From Kiritimatiellia bacterium (GTDB lineage Bacteria > Verrucomicrobiota > Kiritimatiellia > RFP12 > UBA1067), in assembly GCA_017411125.1 (NCBI GenBank), contig JAFPNP010000112.1, forward strand, positions 1-23,915: a DNA stretch of 23,915 bases, given 5' to 3'. Shown in pieces: positions 7,573-15,700 of the stretch. The notes below the pieces were generated by a model. That model was given only the letters and a program-made list of their open reading frames with translations. It was not told the origin of the DNA and made no database searches. The stretch's first letter is position 1. Each line of letters opens with the position of its first letter. The position numbers were made by a program, and so were the translations under genes.

Positions 7573-10500
7573 ATGACAAAGCAGCAATTTCTTGATTTTC
7601 TCGCCGCCGCTGATTTCGCCTCGCTCTTCAACGAGGCGGGCTGGAACTGCCCAGCCTCGAACCGCCCCCTCCGCTACGAAATCGGCGCGGGAGGGCCGGC
7701 CGCCGTGCCGACCGGGTTTGTATTCAACGAGATCGCCGAACTTTTCGTTCGCGTGTTCGTGTGCGAGGTGGAGTCCCTGCCGCAGACCGCCGTGCGAAAC
7801 GCCCTGGATGCCCGGCTTCGCAAGCTTGGCGATTCCTATATCGCCATCTTCGTGAAGAAGGGCGAGCCGATGCACCACCTCTGGATGGTTCCCGTGAAGG
7901 CCGCCGACAAACGTTCGCTCGTCCGCATCGAATACCAGGAACGCGCACAGGCTGACTTCCTCTTCGGCAAGTTCCAGGAAATCCAGTTCACGATTGGCTC
8001 CAGCCCAAGTGCGGTGGACGTTCTCGACCGGCTGAACAAGGTGTTCCAGGTCAATTCCACCGACGTCACCAAGAAGTTCTATCGCGAGTTCCGCATCAAG
8101 CACAACGCCTTCGTGAAAGGCATCATCGGCATCATGGACAAATCGGACTGCGAATGGTACGCGTCCGTCATGCTGAACCGCCTGATGTTCTGCTACTTCA
8201 TCCAGAAGAAGGGCTTCCTGAACCTCGACCCCGAGTATCTCACGCATAAACTTTCCGAAGTGCAGGAAAAGAAGGGCGAGGACAAGTTCTACGGCACCTT
8301 CTACAAGGACTTCCTCCGCGTCCTCTTTGCCGACGGACTCAACAAGCGCACGCATTCAAAGGCGTTCGAGGACAAGTTCGGGCGCATTCCCTATCTGAAC
8401 GGCGGCATGTTAGAGGTACACAAGCTGGAGATGAAGTACCCTGACATCGACATCCCCGACAGCGTGTTCGAGGACCTCTTCGTCTTCTTCGACCAGTGGC
8501 GCTGGCACCTCGACACCTCCATTACCGCCTCCGGCAAGGACATCAACCCGGACGTCTTGGGCTACATCTTCGAGCAGTACATCAACGACCGCGCGAAGAT
8601 GGGCGCCTACTACACCAAGGAGGACATCACCGAATACATCGCCCGCAACACGCTCGTGCCGTGGCTCGTATGCGAGACGGCGAAGAAATCCCCTGCCGCA
8701 TTCAAGCCAAACGGCTTCGTGTGGCAGTTCCTGCGTGAGTCTGGCGACAGTTACATCTTCCCCGCTGTCCGCAAGGGCGTCGATCTGCCGTTGCCGGACG
8801 AAATCGAAAAGGGCGTTGCCGTAGAACCGCAGGAGACGCTTCGCGCACGTCGCGCCGGATGGAACAAGCCTGCCGCGTCCGACCTCGCCCTGCCCACCGA
8901 AATCTGGCGCGAGACGGTCGCGCGCCGCCAGCGCTGCCAGGAGCTTCGCGGCAAGATCGCCGCCGGCGAAATCGCGGACATCAACGACTTCATCACCTTC
9001 AACCTCGACATCCGTTCCTTTGTCGAAGACTTGCTTTCCAAAACGACCGACCACTTTTTCGTGCGGCATTTCTACGACGCGCTTTCGCGCGTGACGGTTC
9101 TCGATCCCACCTGCGGATCGGGGGCGTTCCTCTTCGCCGCGCTCAACATCCTTGAACCGCTTTACGAAATCTGCCTCACGCGAATGCAGGAAGATTGGCC
9201 CGAGAAGTTCAAGGACGAACTTTCAGCGCTCAAGACGAAGTATCGCGGCAATCTCAAGTACTGTATCTACAAGAGCATCATCCTCCGCAACCTCTACGGC
9301 GTCGATATCATGCGCGAGGCTACGGAAATTGCCCGGTTGCGCCTCTTCCTCAAGATGGTCGCCGTGGTCGATGTGGACGACATGGCTGACAATCTCGGAC
9401 TCGATCCGCTCCCCGACATCGACTTCAACATCCGCTGCGGCAACACGCTCGTCGGTTTCGCCAATCCGCAGGGCGTGAAGGACGCGATACTGCCGCCAGA
9501 CGAACTTGCTCTCGATACGGAGGCGTACGACAAAGTCGAGGCCAAGGCCGCTGACATATCGGACCTCTACGAACGCTTCAAGTCGCTTCAGCAGACGGCG
9601 GAAGGATCGCCCGAGTTTTACGATGCAAAGAAAAAGCTAAACGCAAAGCTCGCCGCGCTCAACGACGAACTTGACCGGGCAATTGCATACCGGCAGTATG
9701 GCATATCGCCGGAGATTGGGACGACTGGGACAACGGCGACTTCTGCGCCCCAGTCCCAGATGTCCCATCAGTCCCATCAGTCCCATCTTCCCTCTCCTGC
9801 TTTCCTTGAGTGGAAGCGCAAGACGCAGCCGTTCCACTGGTATTCCGAGTTCTATGGAATCACCGTCGCCAACGGCGGCTTCGATGTCATCATCGGCAAC
9901 CCGCCGTATGTGGAATACAGCAAAGTCAAGGACTATAAGATCTGCGGCTATAAGACCGAATCATGCGGCAATCTTTATGCGTTTGTTGCCGAAAGGGCTG
10001 AAGCCATACTTTCCGCCAAAGGCCGGCGCGGTATGATTATTCCGCACTCTGCGATTTGCACTGACCGCATGAAGCCGCTATTCGACATTTTCGTTAAAGC
10101 GAAAGGCTGGTTCTCTACCTACGATACACGCCCTTCAAAACTCTTCGATGGCGTAGACCAACGGCTGCTCATCTATCTGCTTGGCGGGAGCGGGCTTTTC
10201 TCGACAAACTACCGCCGGTGGAATGAAGAGGCGCGTAACTCCCTCTTTGAGACGATTCACTATACAGGGGCAGTCCTGCCTGGCTATGTTTCGATAAGCA
10301 AATTCGAAAGCGCACTTGAACGCTCCATCTATGAGAAGGTCTGTCGATTGCCCCAGTTGTATTCGTTCATTGCCGGGGATGGCAAACCCCTTTACTATCA
10401 CAATGCCCCACGCTATTTTCTCCGCTTTACGGATACACCGCCATATTTCTACAGCGATAGACAGGGTGAATCAATTTCTGTCCAAGTAAAGAATTTGCTT

Positions 10501-10887
10501 GTTGCTAATAATTTTGCGGTTGTAGCTGTGGCCTATAACTCCTCACTTTTTTATTGGTGGTTTGCGTGTTTTTCTGATTGCCGCCATTTGCTCCTTCGCG
10601 AAATTGAATCGTTCCACATCCCCAATGTGGATTTCCCTGAAGGCTTGGTGAATCGCCTCTTTTCGGACTACAAGAAGAATGCGAATCGCAAAGAAACTTT
10701 CTACAAGGCCACTGGTCGGGTTGTTTACGACGAGTACTATCCTAAACTATCCAAGCCTATCATAGACAAAATCGACGAACTGCTGGCGAAGCACTACGGC
10801 TTTACGGAAGAGGAACTGGACTTCATCATCAACTACGACATCAAATACCGCATGGGCGACAAGCTTAACGAGGGATGCGCCGAATGA
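7573..10887 (+). CDS. Large Eco57I-like N6-adenine DNA methyltransferase
   Basis: The 1,104-residue protein is predicted to transfer a methyl group from S-adenosylmethionine to adenine N6 in DNA, as in type IIG/BREX PglX/DISARM drmMI-like enzymes. Features in order: an N-terminal region of about 300 residues with HHLWMVPVK and a hydrophobic helix near MLNRLMFCYFIQKKGFLN; MGAYYTKEDITEYIARNTL near residue 343, typical of the family; SAM-binding motif I DPTCGSGAF at 511-519; catalytic motif IV NPPY at 776-779; then a C-terminal target-recognition region. No PD-(D/E)XK nuclease is evident at the N-terminus, so cutting would need the neighbouring PLD-helicase. The start is ATG 7573, preceded by AAAGGAG (7561-7567). 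A nonanucleotide array is embedded in frame at about residues 715-738, between motifs I and IV. The C-terminal part (about 10,200-10,760) is clearly richer in A+T than the rest, which fits replacement of the recognition domain. The frame is intact. Confidence 0.9.
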   Translation: MTKQQFLDFLAAADFASLFNEAGWNCPASNRPLRYEIGAGGPAAVPTGFVFNEIAELFVRVFVCEVESLPQTAVRNALDARLRKLGDSYIAIFVKKGEPMHHLWMVPVKAADKRSLVRIEYQERAQADFLFGKFQEIQFTIGSSPSAVDVLDRLNKVFQVNSTDVTKKFYREFRIKHNAFVKGIIGIMDKSDCEWYASVMLNRLMFCYFIQKKGFLNLDPEYLTHKLSEVQEKKGEDKFYGTFYKDFLRVLFADGLNKRTHSKAFEDKFGRIPYLNGGMLEVHKLEMKYPDIDIPDSVFEDLFVFFDQWRWHLDTSITASGKDINPDVLGYIFEQYINDRAKMGAYYTKEDITEYIARNTLVPWLVCETAKKSPAAFKPNGFVWQFLRESGDSYIFPAVRKGVDLPLPDEIEKGVAVEPQETLRARRAGWNKPAASDLALPTEIWRETVARRQRCQELRGKIAAGEIADINDFITFNLDIRSFVEDLLSKTTDHFFVRHFYDALSRVTVLDPTCGSGAFLFAALNILEPLYEICLTRMQEDWPEKFKDELSALKTKYRGNLKYCIYKSIILRNLYGVDIMREATEIARLRLFLKMVAVVDVDDMADNLGLDPLPDIDFNIRCGNTLVGFANPQGVKDAILPPDELALDTEAYDKVEAKAADISDLYERFKSLQQTAEGSPEFYDAKKKLNAKLAALNDELDRAIAYRQYGISPEIGTTGTTATSAPQSQMSHQSHQSHLPSPAFLEWKRKTQPFHWYSEFYGITVANGGFDVIIGNPPYVEYSKVKDYKICGYKTESCGNLYAFVAERAEAILSAKGRRGMIIPHSAICTDRMKPLFDIFVKAKGWFSTYDTRPSKLFDGVDQRLLIYLLGGSGLFSTNYRRWNEEARNSLFETIHYTGAVLPGYVSISKFESALERSIYEKVCRLPQLYSFIAGDGKPLYYHNAPRYFLRFTDTPPYFYSDRQGESISVQVKNLLVANNFAVVAVAYNSSLFYWWFACFSDCRHLLLREIESFHIPNVDFPEGLVNRLFSDYKKNANRKETFYKATGRVVYDEYYPKLSKPIIDKIDELLAKHYGFTEEELDFIINYDIKYRMGDKLNEGCAE
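9717..9785 (+). repeat. Nonanucleotide inverted array 3, inside the methyltransferase gene
   Basis: Four left units start at 9717, 9726, 9735 and 9744 (TGGGAC, TGGGAC, GGCGAC, TGCGCC) and four right units at 9753, 9762, 9771 and 9780 (all GTCCCA). Spacing is 9 throughout, including across the turn. Because 9 is a multiple of 3, the reading frame survives, and the array codes for a low-complexity Thr/Gly then Ser/His/Gln segment (TTGTTATSAPQSQMSHQSHQ). This lies in a linker before FHWYSEFYGI, where the family tolerates length changes. Confidence 0.9.
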
Positions 10888-10890
10888 TCC

Positions 10891-10932
10891 GTCCCATTCG
10901 TCCCACTAGTCCCAGTTGTCTCATCCGTCCCA
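10891..10932 (+). repeat. Nonanucleotide half-array 4 (right-arm units only)
   Basis: Five units at 10891, 10900, 10909, 10918 and 10927 (GTCCCA three times, GTCTCA, GTCCCA) are 9 bases apart and start three bases after the methyltransferase TGA. No TGGGAC arm precedes or follows within 100 bases, so this copy cannot fold on itself; it could only pair with the left arm of another array. The spacing decays after 10932. Confidence 0.88.
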
Positions 10933-10975
10933 ATTGCGTCGTGATGGCCCATCGCGCCGCCCGTCAATGCATAAA

Positions 10976-10991
10976 CCTATAGGCCTATAGG
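10976..10991. promoter_or_regulatory. Perfect 16-bp palindrome over a ribosome-binding site
   Basis: CCTATAGGCCTATAGG reads the same on both strands. Its last two G bases are part of the GGAG (10990-10993) placed 6 bases before ATG 11000. As DNA it could be an operator for a dimeric regulator; as RNA it would pair two CCTATAGG halves and hide the Shine-Dalgarno. It is the only perfect palindrome of this length I noticed in the window. Confidence 0.5.
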
Positions 10992-10999
10992 AGAAACCC

Positions 11000-11237
11000 A
11001 TGAGTACTCTCAAAATCAGCAAGCATTCGGATGTGCCAACGGCGCTCGACCTTGTGAAAGAGGAAGTCGATAAGGAGTCGCGGCGTATTTTCTCCGCTGG
11101 CGGCAATGCTTTCTGCTGTTGCCGAGATTGCAGGCGGTTGGTTCGTGAAGATGCATTCCAGCACTGCGGCCAAGATCAATTACATAAAGCGAATCGCCAA
11201 AGCCTTGAAGGTCAAGCTTGTCGTGGTGAAGGTGTGA
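11000..11237 (+). pseudogene. Small frameshifted ORF, regulator- or antitoxin-like, function unknown
   Basis: The open frame from ATG 11000 (good GGAG at 6 bases) reads MSTLKISKHSDVPTALDL and on through KEEVDKESRR, then turns into cysteine- and arginine-rich nonsense. A shift of +1 at about 11081-11094 enters a frame reading FSPLAAMLSAVAEIAGG, then KINYIKRIAKALKVKLVVVKV, ending at TGA 11235-11237. The repaired product has about 78 residues, and its last part (IKRIAKALKVKL) resembles the final helix of small HTH proteins, though I cannot assign a family. Without repair, translation from 11000 runs to 11257 and gives an 85-residue product with an aberrant tail. It lies just before the Fic gene, where a regulator or antitoxin would be reasonable; that is inference from position only. 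Confidence 0.5.
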
Positions 11238-11278
11238 TGAGCTTTACTATGGGATAGAAGTTCAAAAGGCAAATGCCA

Positions 11279-12247
11279 ATGAAAAAGAGCGAGTTCAGAG
11301 AATGCGATATCTACGCCGCGAGGATTGCGGCGTTGAGGCCGTTTCCGAAGGAAACGTTGAAGTCGTTGCACGAATACTACCGCGTAGGACTCACCTACAC
11401 GAGCAACGCCCTGGAAGGCAACTCGCTTACCGAGAGCGAGACAAAAGTCGTCATCGAGGACGGGCTTACCATCGGCGGCAAACCGCTGAAGGACGTTTAC
11501 GAGGCGACAGGCCATGCGAAGGCATACGACTTCCTCTATAAGCTGACGAAGGACGAGCCGGTTACTGAGGATGACATCCTCAAAATCCATCGTCTATTTT
11601 ACGGACAAATCGACAAGGACAATGCCGGTGTGTGGCGGAAAGTCCGGGGCTTCATTTCCGGTTCGCACCGCGTCTTGCCTGCGCCGGAGAAGGTGCCTGC
11701 ACTGATGGCGGAATTTGTCCGATGGATGGCGGCAAACGAGGGGCGGTTGTATCCTGTCGAGTTAGCCGCGCTTGTCCATCAGAAATTCGTTTACATTCAT
11801 CCCTTTGTGGACGGGAACGGTCGCGTCGCCAGGCTTTTGATGAACCTTGCTTTGCTCAGGGCCGGTTGGTCGCTTGCAATCATTCCGCCAATCTGCCGTC
11901 ATGAGTACATTGCGACGCTGGACAAGGCCGGACGGACTCCCGCGCCGTTCGTGCGATTCATTCGCGATCGCGTCTGCGAGCCGCAGAAGGAGCTTCTGCG
12001 GCTGATGGGGCAATCTATCGCATTAGATGATGAGGGAGTAAAACATGCAAATGATGAGGGAGTAAATGAGGGAGTAAACGCACTTTTGAATGTGATCGCG
12101 ACCTACCCCGGAAAACGTGCGAATGAACTGGCAACCTTGATCGGTAAAAGCGTTCAGACTGTTGAACGATATGTACGGACATTGAAGGATTCTGGCAAGA
12201 TCGAGTTCCGCGATGCGCCAAAGAACGGCGGTTATTTTGCCATCTGA
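11279..12247 (+). CDS. Fic-family AMPylase-type protein with C-terminal winged helix
   Basis: Fic proteins usually transfer AMP from ATP to a hydroxyl side chain of a target protein. The protein has 322 residues from ATG 11279, which follows AAAAGG by 9 bases; an ATG at 11273 adds two residues. Numbered from 11273, the inhibitory motif SNALEG at 44-49 fits (S/T)xxxE(G/N), so this is a self-inhibited Fic with the inhibitory helix before the core. The Fic_N-like region is followed by the core motif HPFVDGNGRVAR at 176-187 with catalytic H176, complete. An acidic linker with EGV repeats (253-268) leads to a winged helix-turn-helix (about 270-324, ANELATLIGKSVQTVERYVRTL), implying DNA binding or self-regulation. 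The dprA-like gene starts one base after its stop, so they form one unit. The target is unknown; roles in toxin-antitoxin or stress control are both possible. Confidence 0.93.
   Translation: MKKSEFRECDIYAARIAALRPFPKETLKSLHEYYRVGLTYTSNALEGNSLTESETKVVIEDGLTIGGKPLKDVYEATGHAKAYDFLYKLTKDEPVTEDDILKIHRLFYGQIDKDNAGVWRKVRGFISGSHRVLPAPEKVPALMAEFVRWMAANEGRLYPVELAALVHQKFVYIHPFVDGNGRVARLLMNLALLRAGWSLAIIPPICRHEYIATLDKAGRTPAPFVRFIRDRVCEPQKELLRLMGQSIALDDEGVKHANDEGVNEGVNALLNVIATYPGKRANELATLIGKSVQTVERYVRTLKDSGKIEFRDAPKNGGYFAI
12032..12078 (+). repeat. Short GAGGGAGTAAA repeats in the Fic linker
   Basis: GAGGGAGTAAA occurs at 12032-12042, 12056-12066 and 12068-12078; the last two are 12 bases apart, so copy number can change without loss of frame. 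The repeats code for (D/N)EGV(K/N) in the hinge between the Fic core and the winged helix. Similar EGV-rich hinges occur in related Fic-HTH proteins. Confidence 0.75.
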
Positions 12248-12248
12248 C

Positions 12249-12716
12249 ATGACGACGAACCTCCAGATGATCGGCAATGCGGCGCTACTTGACCTCCCGG
12301 ACAAGGTGGCGTTCCTTTCGTCGCGGCGAATTTCGGCCGCCGACGTGCTGAAGTGCTACGAGTGGGCAGAGAAGATTCGCGATACCGAAACGTGCATCGT
12401 CAGCGGATTCCAGAGTCCGCTGGAAAAGGATGTGCTCAAGTGCCTTCTTCGCGGCAGAGTGCCGATCATCCTTGTTCTCGCCCATTCGTTGTGGAAAACC
12501 GTGCCGGAAGAGTTTCGCGATCCCGTCGGTCATGGTCGCCTCCTGATCGTTTCGCCTGTTTCCGCCACCCGTGCCTCCGCCGCTACCGCCACCGCCCGCA
12601 ACCGCTGGATTCTCGCCAACTGCACGTCTCTCGTTCTTGGCTCGCTCGATCCTGGCGGCAATCTTTCGAAGCTTGTCGCCAGAATCCCGGCCGCCGGTAT
12701 TCGGCGTCTTTGCTGA
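12249..12716 (+). CDS. Short DprA/SMF-like Rossmann-fold protein
   Basis: This 155-residue protein resembles the core of DNA-processing protein A (DprA/SMF). The order ISGF-type motif (CIVSGFQSPLEKDVLKCLL), RGRVPIILVLA, GRLLIVSP, TARNRWI and a GG near the end matches the nucleotide-binding fold that in DprA binds single-stranded DNA. It lacks the N-terminal SAM and C-terminal winged-helix domains of full DprA (about 300-370 residues) and so belongs to the short DprA-like proteins often seen in accessory regions, whose role is not settled. ATG 12249 comes one base after the Fic stop, which suggests translational coupling. The gene ends 23 bases before the convergent glycosidase gene on the other strand; a CGCCG/CGGCG stem (12692-12706) followed by TCTTT lies within its last codons and might help to stop transcription. 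Confidence 0.72.
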   Translation: MTTNLQMIGNAALLDLPDKVAFLSSRRISAADVLKCYEWAEKIRDTETCIVSGFQSPLEKDVLKCLLRGRVPIILVLAHSLWKTVPEEFRDPVGHGRLLIVSPVSATRASAATATARNRWILANCTSLVLGSLDPGGNLSKLVARIPAAGIRRLC

Positions 12717-12739
12717 TCGGCTTCGCGCCTTCGCGACGC

Positions 12740-15700
12740 CTATCGTTTCGAGTATATTTCCGCGCCGACTTCGCGCAGGGCCTTCACCGTCTCGGCATAA
12801 GGCCTGTCGCAGACGTCGGTCCAGCCGACCTGCGAACTCTCGCCGTCGAAGCGTCCCGTCGTCGCCTGGTCTGAATACTGGTGCCAGTGGACGCCCGCGA
12901 TCTGCGGATTTCCGATCGCGGAACGCACGTAGCCCTTGATTTTCTCCGCGCGGTCGGACTGGTTCGCCGTCGGACGCAGCGACGCGCCGAACGGGCCGCG
13001 GTCCGTCGCGCCGAAATGGAACTCCGTGACGAGCACCGGCTTGTCTTCCACTCCTTTCGGCAGATTGAAGCCCCGCACGCCCCAGTTGTAGATGTTGTAG
13101 GTTATCACGTCGCTGTATTTTGCACACGGGCCGATCACCCACGGCTTCGCGGTGGCCACGCCGGCAAACCTGCAGCCGAGGTACAGCAGCTGCGGATCGA
13201 ACTCCTTCACCGCCGCCCTCGTGCGCTTGAAGTATTCTTCCACTATCACGCCAGTGAAGTCGGCGAGGTCTTTCTTCGCGGCGTCGCCAGGAAGCGTCAG
13301 CGTGTGCAGAAGGTCGGCCCAGTCGGTGTACGACGCCTTCCACGCCGCGTTCAGCTTTGCGATCTCGCCGTATTTCTTCTTCATGAATTCGACGAGCGAG
13401 GCTTTGGCTGGCTGGTCGGCGGGCGAACGAAGCGTCCACTCCGCAAGCTGCGAGGGCGATGAACCCCATGCTATCTCGTTGTCGATGCTGAAGCCGAGAC
13501 ACATCGGATCGTGCCCTTGTTCGCCGCGTTTCGCGAGTGCTTCCAGGACGCTCGTGCGGAACGTCGGGTCCCACGGATCGCGGAACTTGAACCAGAAGTT
13601 CGCGCTGCCCTCGATAAAGCGTGACATTCGCTCCACGCGGTCGTAGTACGGTGTGCGCCGGGCGGCGCAGATTGCCTTGTCCGACGAGGAGGCGATCGTG
13701 TTCACGCACCAGCTCCTGAGGCGGCGGTGCGATATGTCGGTGAACTTCGCATAGTAGTCTTTGCCGTACTTCCGGTAGAGATTGGCGGACGAGAAGTCGA
13801 ACACGCGCGTTTCGTTGCGTGCTTCGTAGAACGGCCACAGCAGTTCGTCGCGGGTGGTCCAGAATTTGGAGAAGGGCGTCTCATCCGCCGCGCCGGGCGC
13901 CGGCGGCAGCCATTCGTAGAAGCAGTCGCGGTCGGGAATCGGGTAGCCCGTGCGCGGCGTAGCGGTGTCGCCGTTGAGCGGCGTCATCGCGTTGGACGCA
14001 GAGACGCGCATCACCCCGAACGACCAGAAGAGGCGTCCCTCGGGATCGACGAACCACCACTTGCCGTCCACCTTCTCCGTGCGGAAGCGCCCCGTCGCCT
14101 TGAGCTGCGGGCCTTTCGCCCAGCCGCCGTACTTGTTCCAGTCTGCCGGGCCGGGGTGCACGGCGAGGTCCTTCTCCTCTTCCTCGGCGGCGCGCTTCAG
14201 GTCTTCGTCGCACGTCGTCTTGCCAGGCCAGTCGCGCCAGCGGAACTGCCCGTACTTGTCGATGAAGGGCAGAAAGTCCTTCGTCGACATCTTCATCCAC
14301 GGCTGGCTGTCTTTCGGCGGCATCGCCTTCATTTTGTTCTTGAACTGTCCCGGACGGTAGATCGAATCGACAAGCTCGTACGGCGTCATCTTCGCCCAGT
14401 CTTTGCGCATCGGGATGGAGAGCTTGTCCGCTATCATCACGGGCGAATCCCACATCGGGATGTCGCGCAGGATCGTGAAGTCTTTCTCGTGTTTCACGCG
14501 GTCGGACGGGATCTCGAACGCGCGGCCCGTGATCATGTCGACCCAGACTGGATTGGAGAGCTTTCCCGGAAAGTGCAGCGGAACGGCGTCGAAACCGAGT
14601 TCGGACGACGGGCGCGAATCGGAAAACCACAGGAACCGCAGCGTCTTGCCGTGGCGTATGAAGCGCACGGACGTGAGGGTGCGGGGATGATTGTCGCGAG
14701 GGTCGAATTTCTTCGTCACCTCGAAATTCTTCTGTATTGAGATTTTGTCGGGCCGCGCCTCGTCGTCCAGCAGACCGAACACGTTCTGCATCGCGAAGTA
14801 CGACGGGCGGCGGTAGACGAACTCCTTGAGCGTGTTGGAGCGCACGAGCCCGAAGCTCTGGAGCATGAAGGTGTATTGGAGGTCGATCATCGTGAACACG
14901 CTGGACGGAATGTTCCGCGCCGCGTCGCCTATGGTGCGGCGCAGAAGCCACTTCGCCTGCGCGTATTCGCTCCACTCGATGTTTCTGAGCGCGTGGCCGA
15001 ACTCCAGCTGCGACGGGCATCCGACTTCGCCCTGCATGATGTCGAACGCGCCGCTGTACGACTTCACGAGTTTGCGCAGCGGCTCCGCGATCCGCGCATA
15101 CGAAGCGTCGGGGTTCGCGTTGTACGGATGGTAGATGAAGTACGAGCCGAGGTCGAGAGCGTTTTCCTTCTTGAGTTTCTCCATTACGCACGTGTAGTCC
15201 TTAGGAAAGGAGATCGCCGTGCAGTACAGCTTGGCCGTCGGCTGCACGGCGCGGATGGCTTTGCCGGTGCGGTAGAACATCTCCGCGTATTCTGGCCCCT
15301 GCCCGAACGGCTCGTTCCAGATTTCCCATTCGTCGACCACGTCCTTGTAGCGTTCCACGCACGCGACGCAGTACTTGATCCATGCGTCGAACGCCTCCGG
15401 CTTGTCCGTGATCTGTTTCACCTTCATGCCGAGGCGGAAGTCGCTGCCGTAGACCGGATTGCCGTAGGCGAGGCAGATCCAGGGCTTCACGCCCATCGCC
15501 GCCATTTCGCGTACCTGCGGGTCGAACCAAGAGAAGTCGTACTTCCCTTTTGCCTGCTCTGTCTTGGCCCAGCCGGAAAAGAGGCGTCCGTGTTTTACGC
15601 CAAGCGGGCCGAGGAGGTGCTTGTATGCGTTCCAGTCCGCATAGTCGCGGTCCATCGTCTCGCAGCCGATCGACCACTTCGACGACTTGACGTCCTTCGC

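Noticed and set aside
12692..12711. Stem CGCCG/CGGCG plus TCTTT as a firm terminator
   Set aside because: Only 5 bp, inside the last codons of the DprA-like gene, and the T-run is broken; mentioned only in that gene's entry.
3214..12740. Attachment-site repeats bounding the island
   Set aside because: I compared both edges by eye and saw no convincing direct repeat, integrase, transposase or tRNA.
13727..14740. Long open frame on the plus strand opposite the double glycosidase
   Set aside because: Arg/Val-rich, no motifs, lies wholly within a well-supported gene; typical of GC-rich antisense frames.
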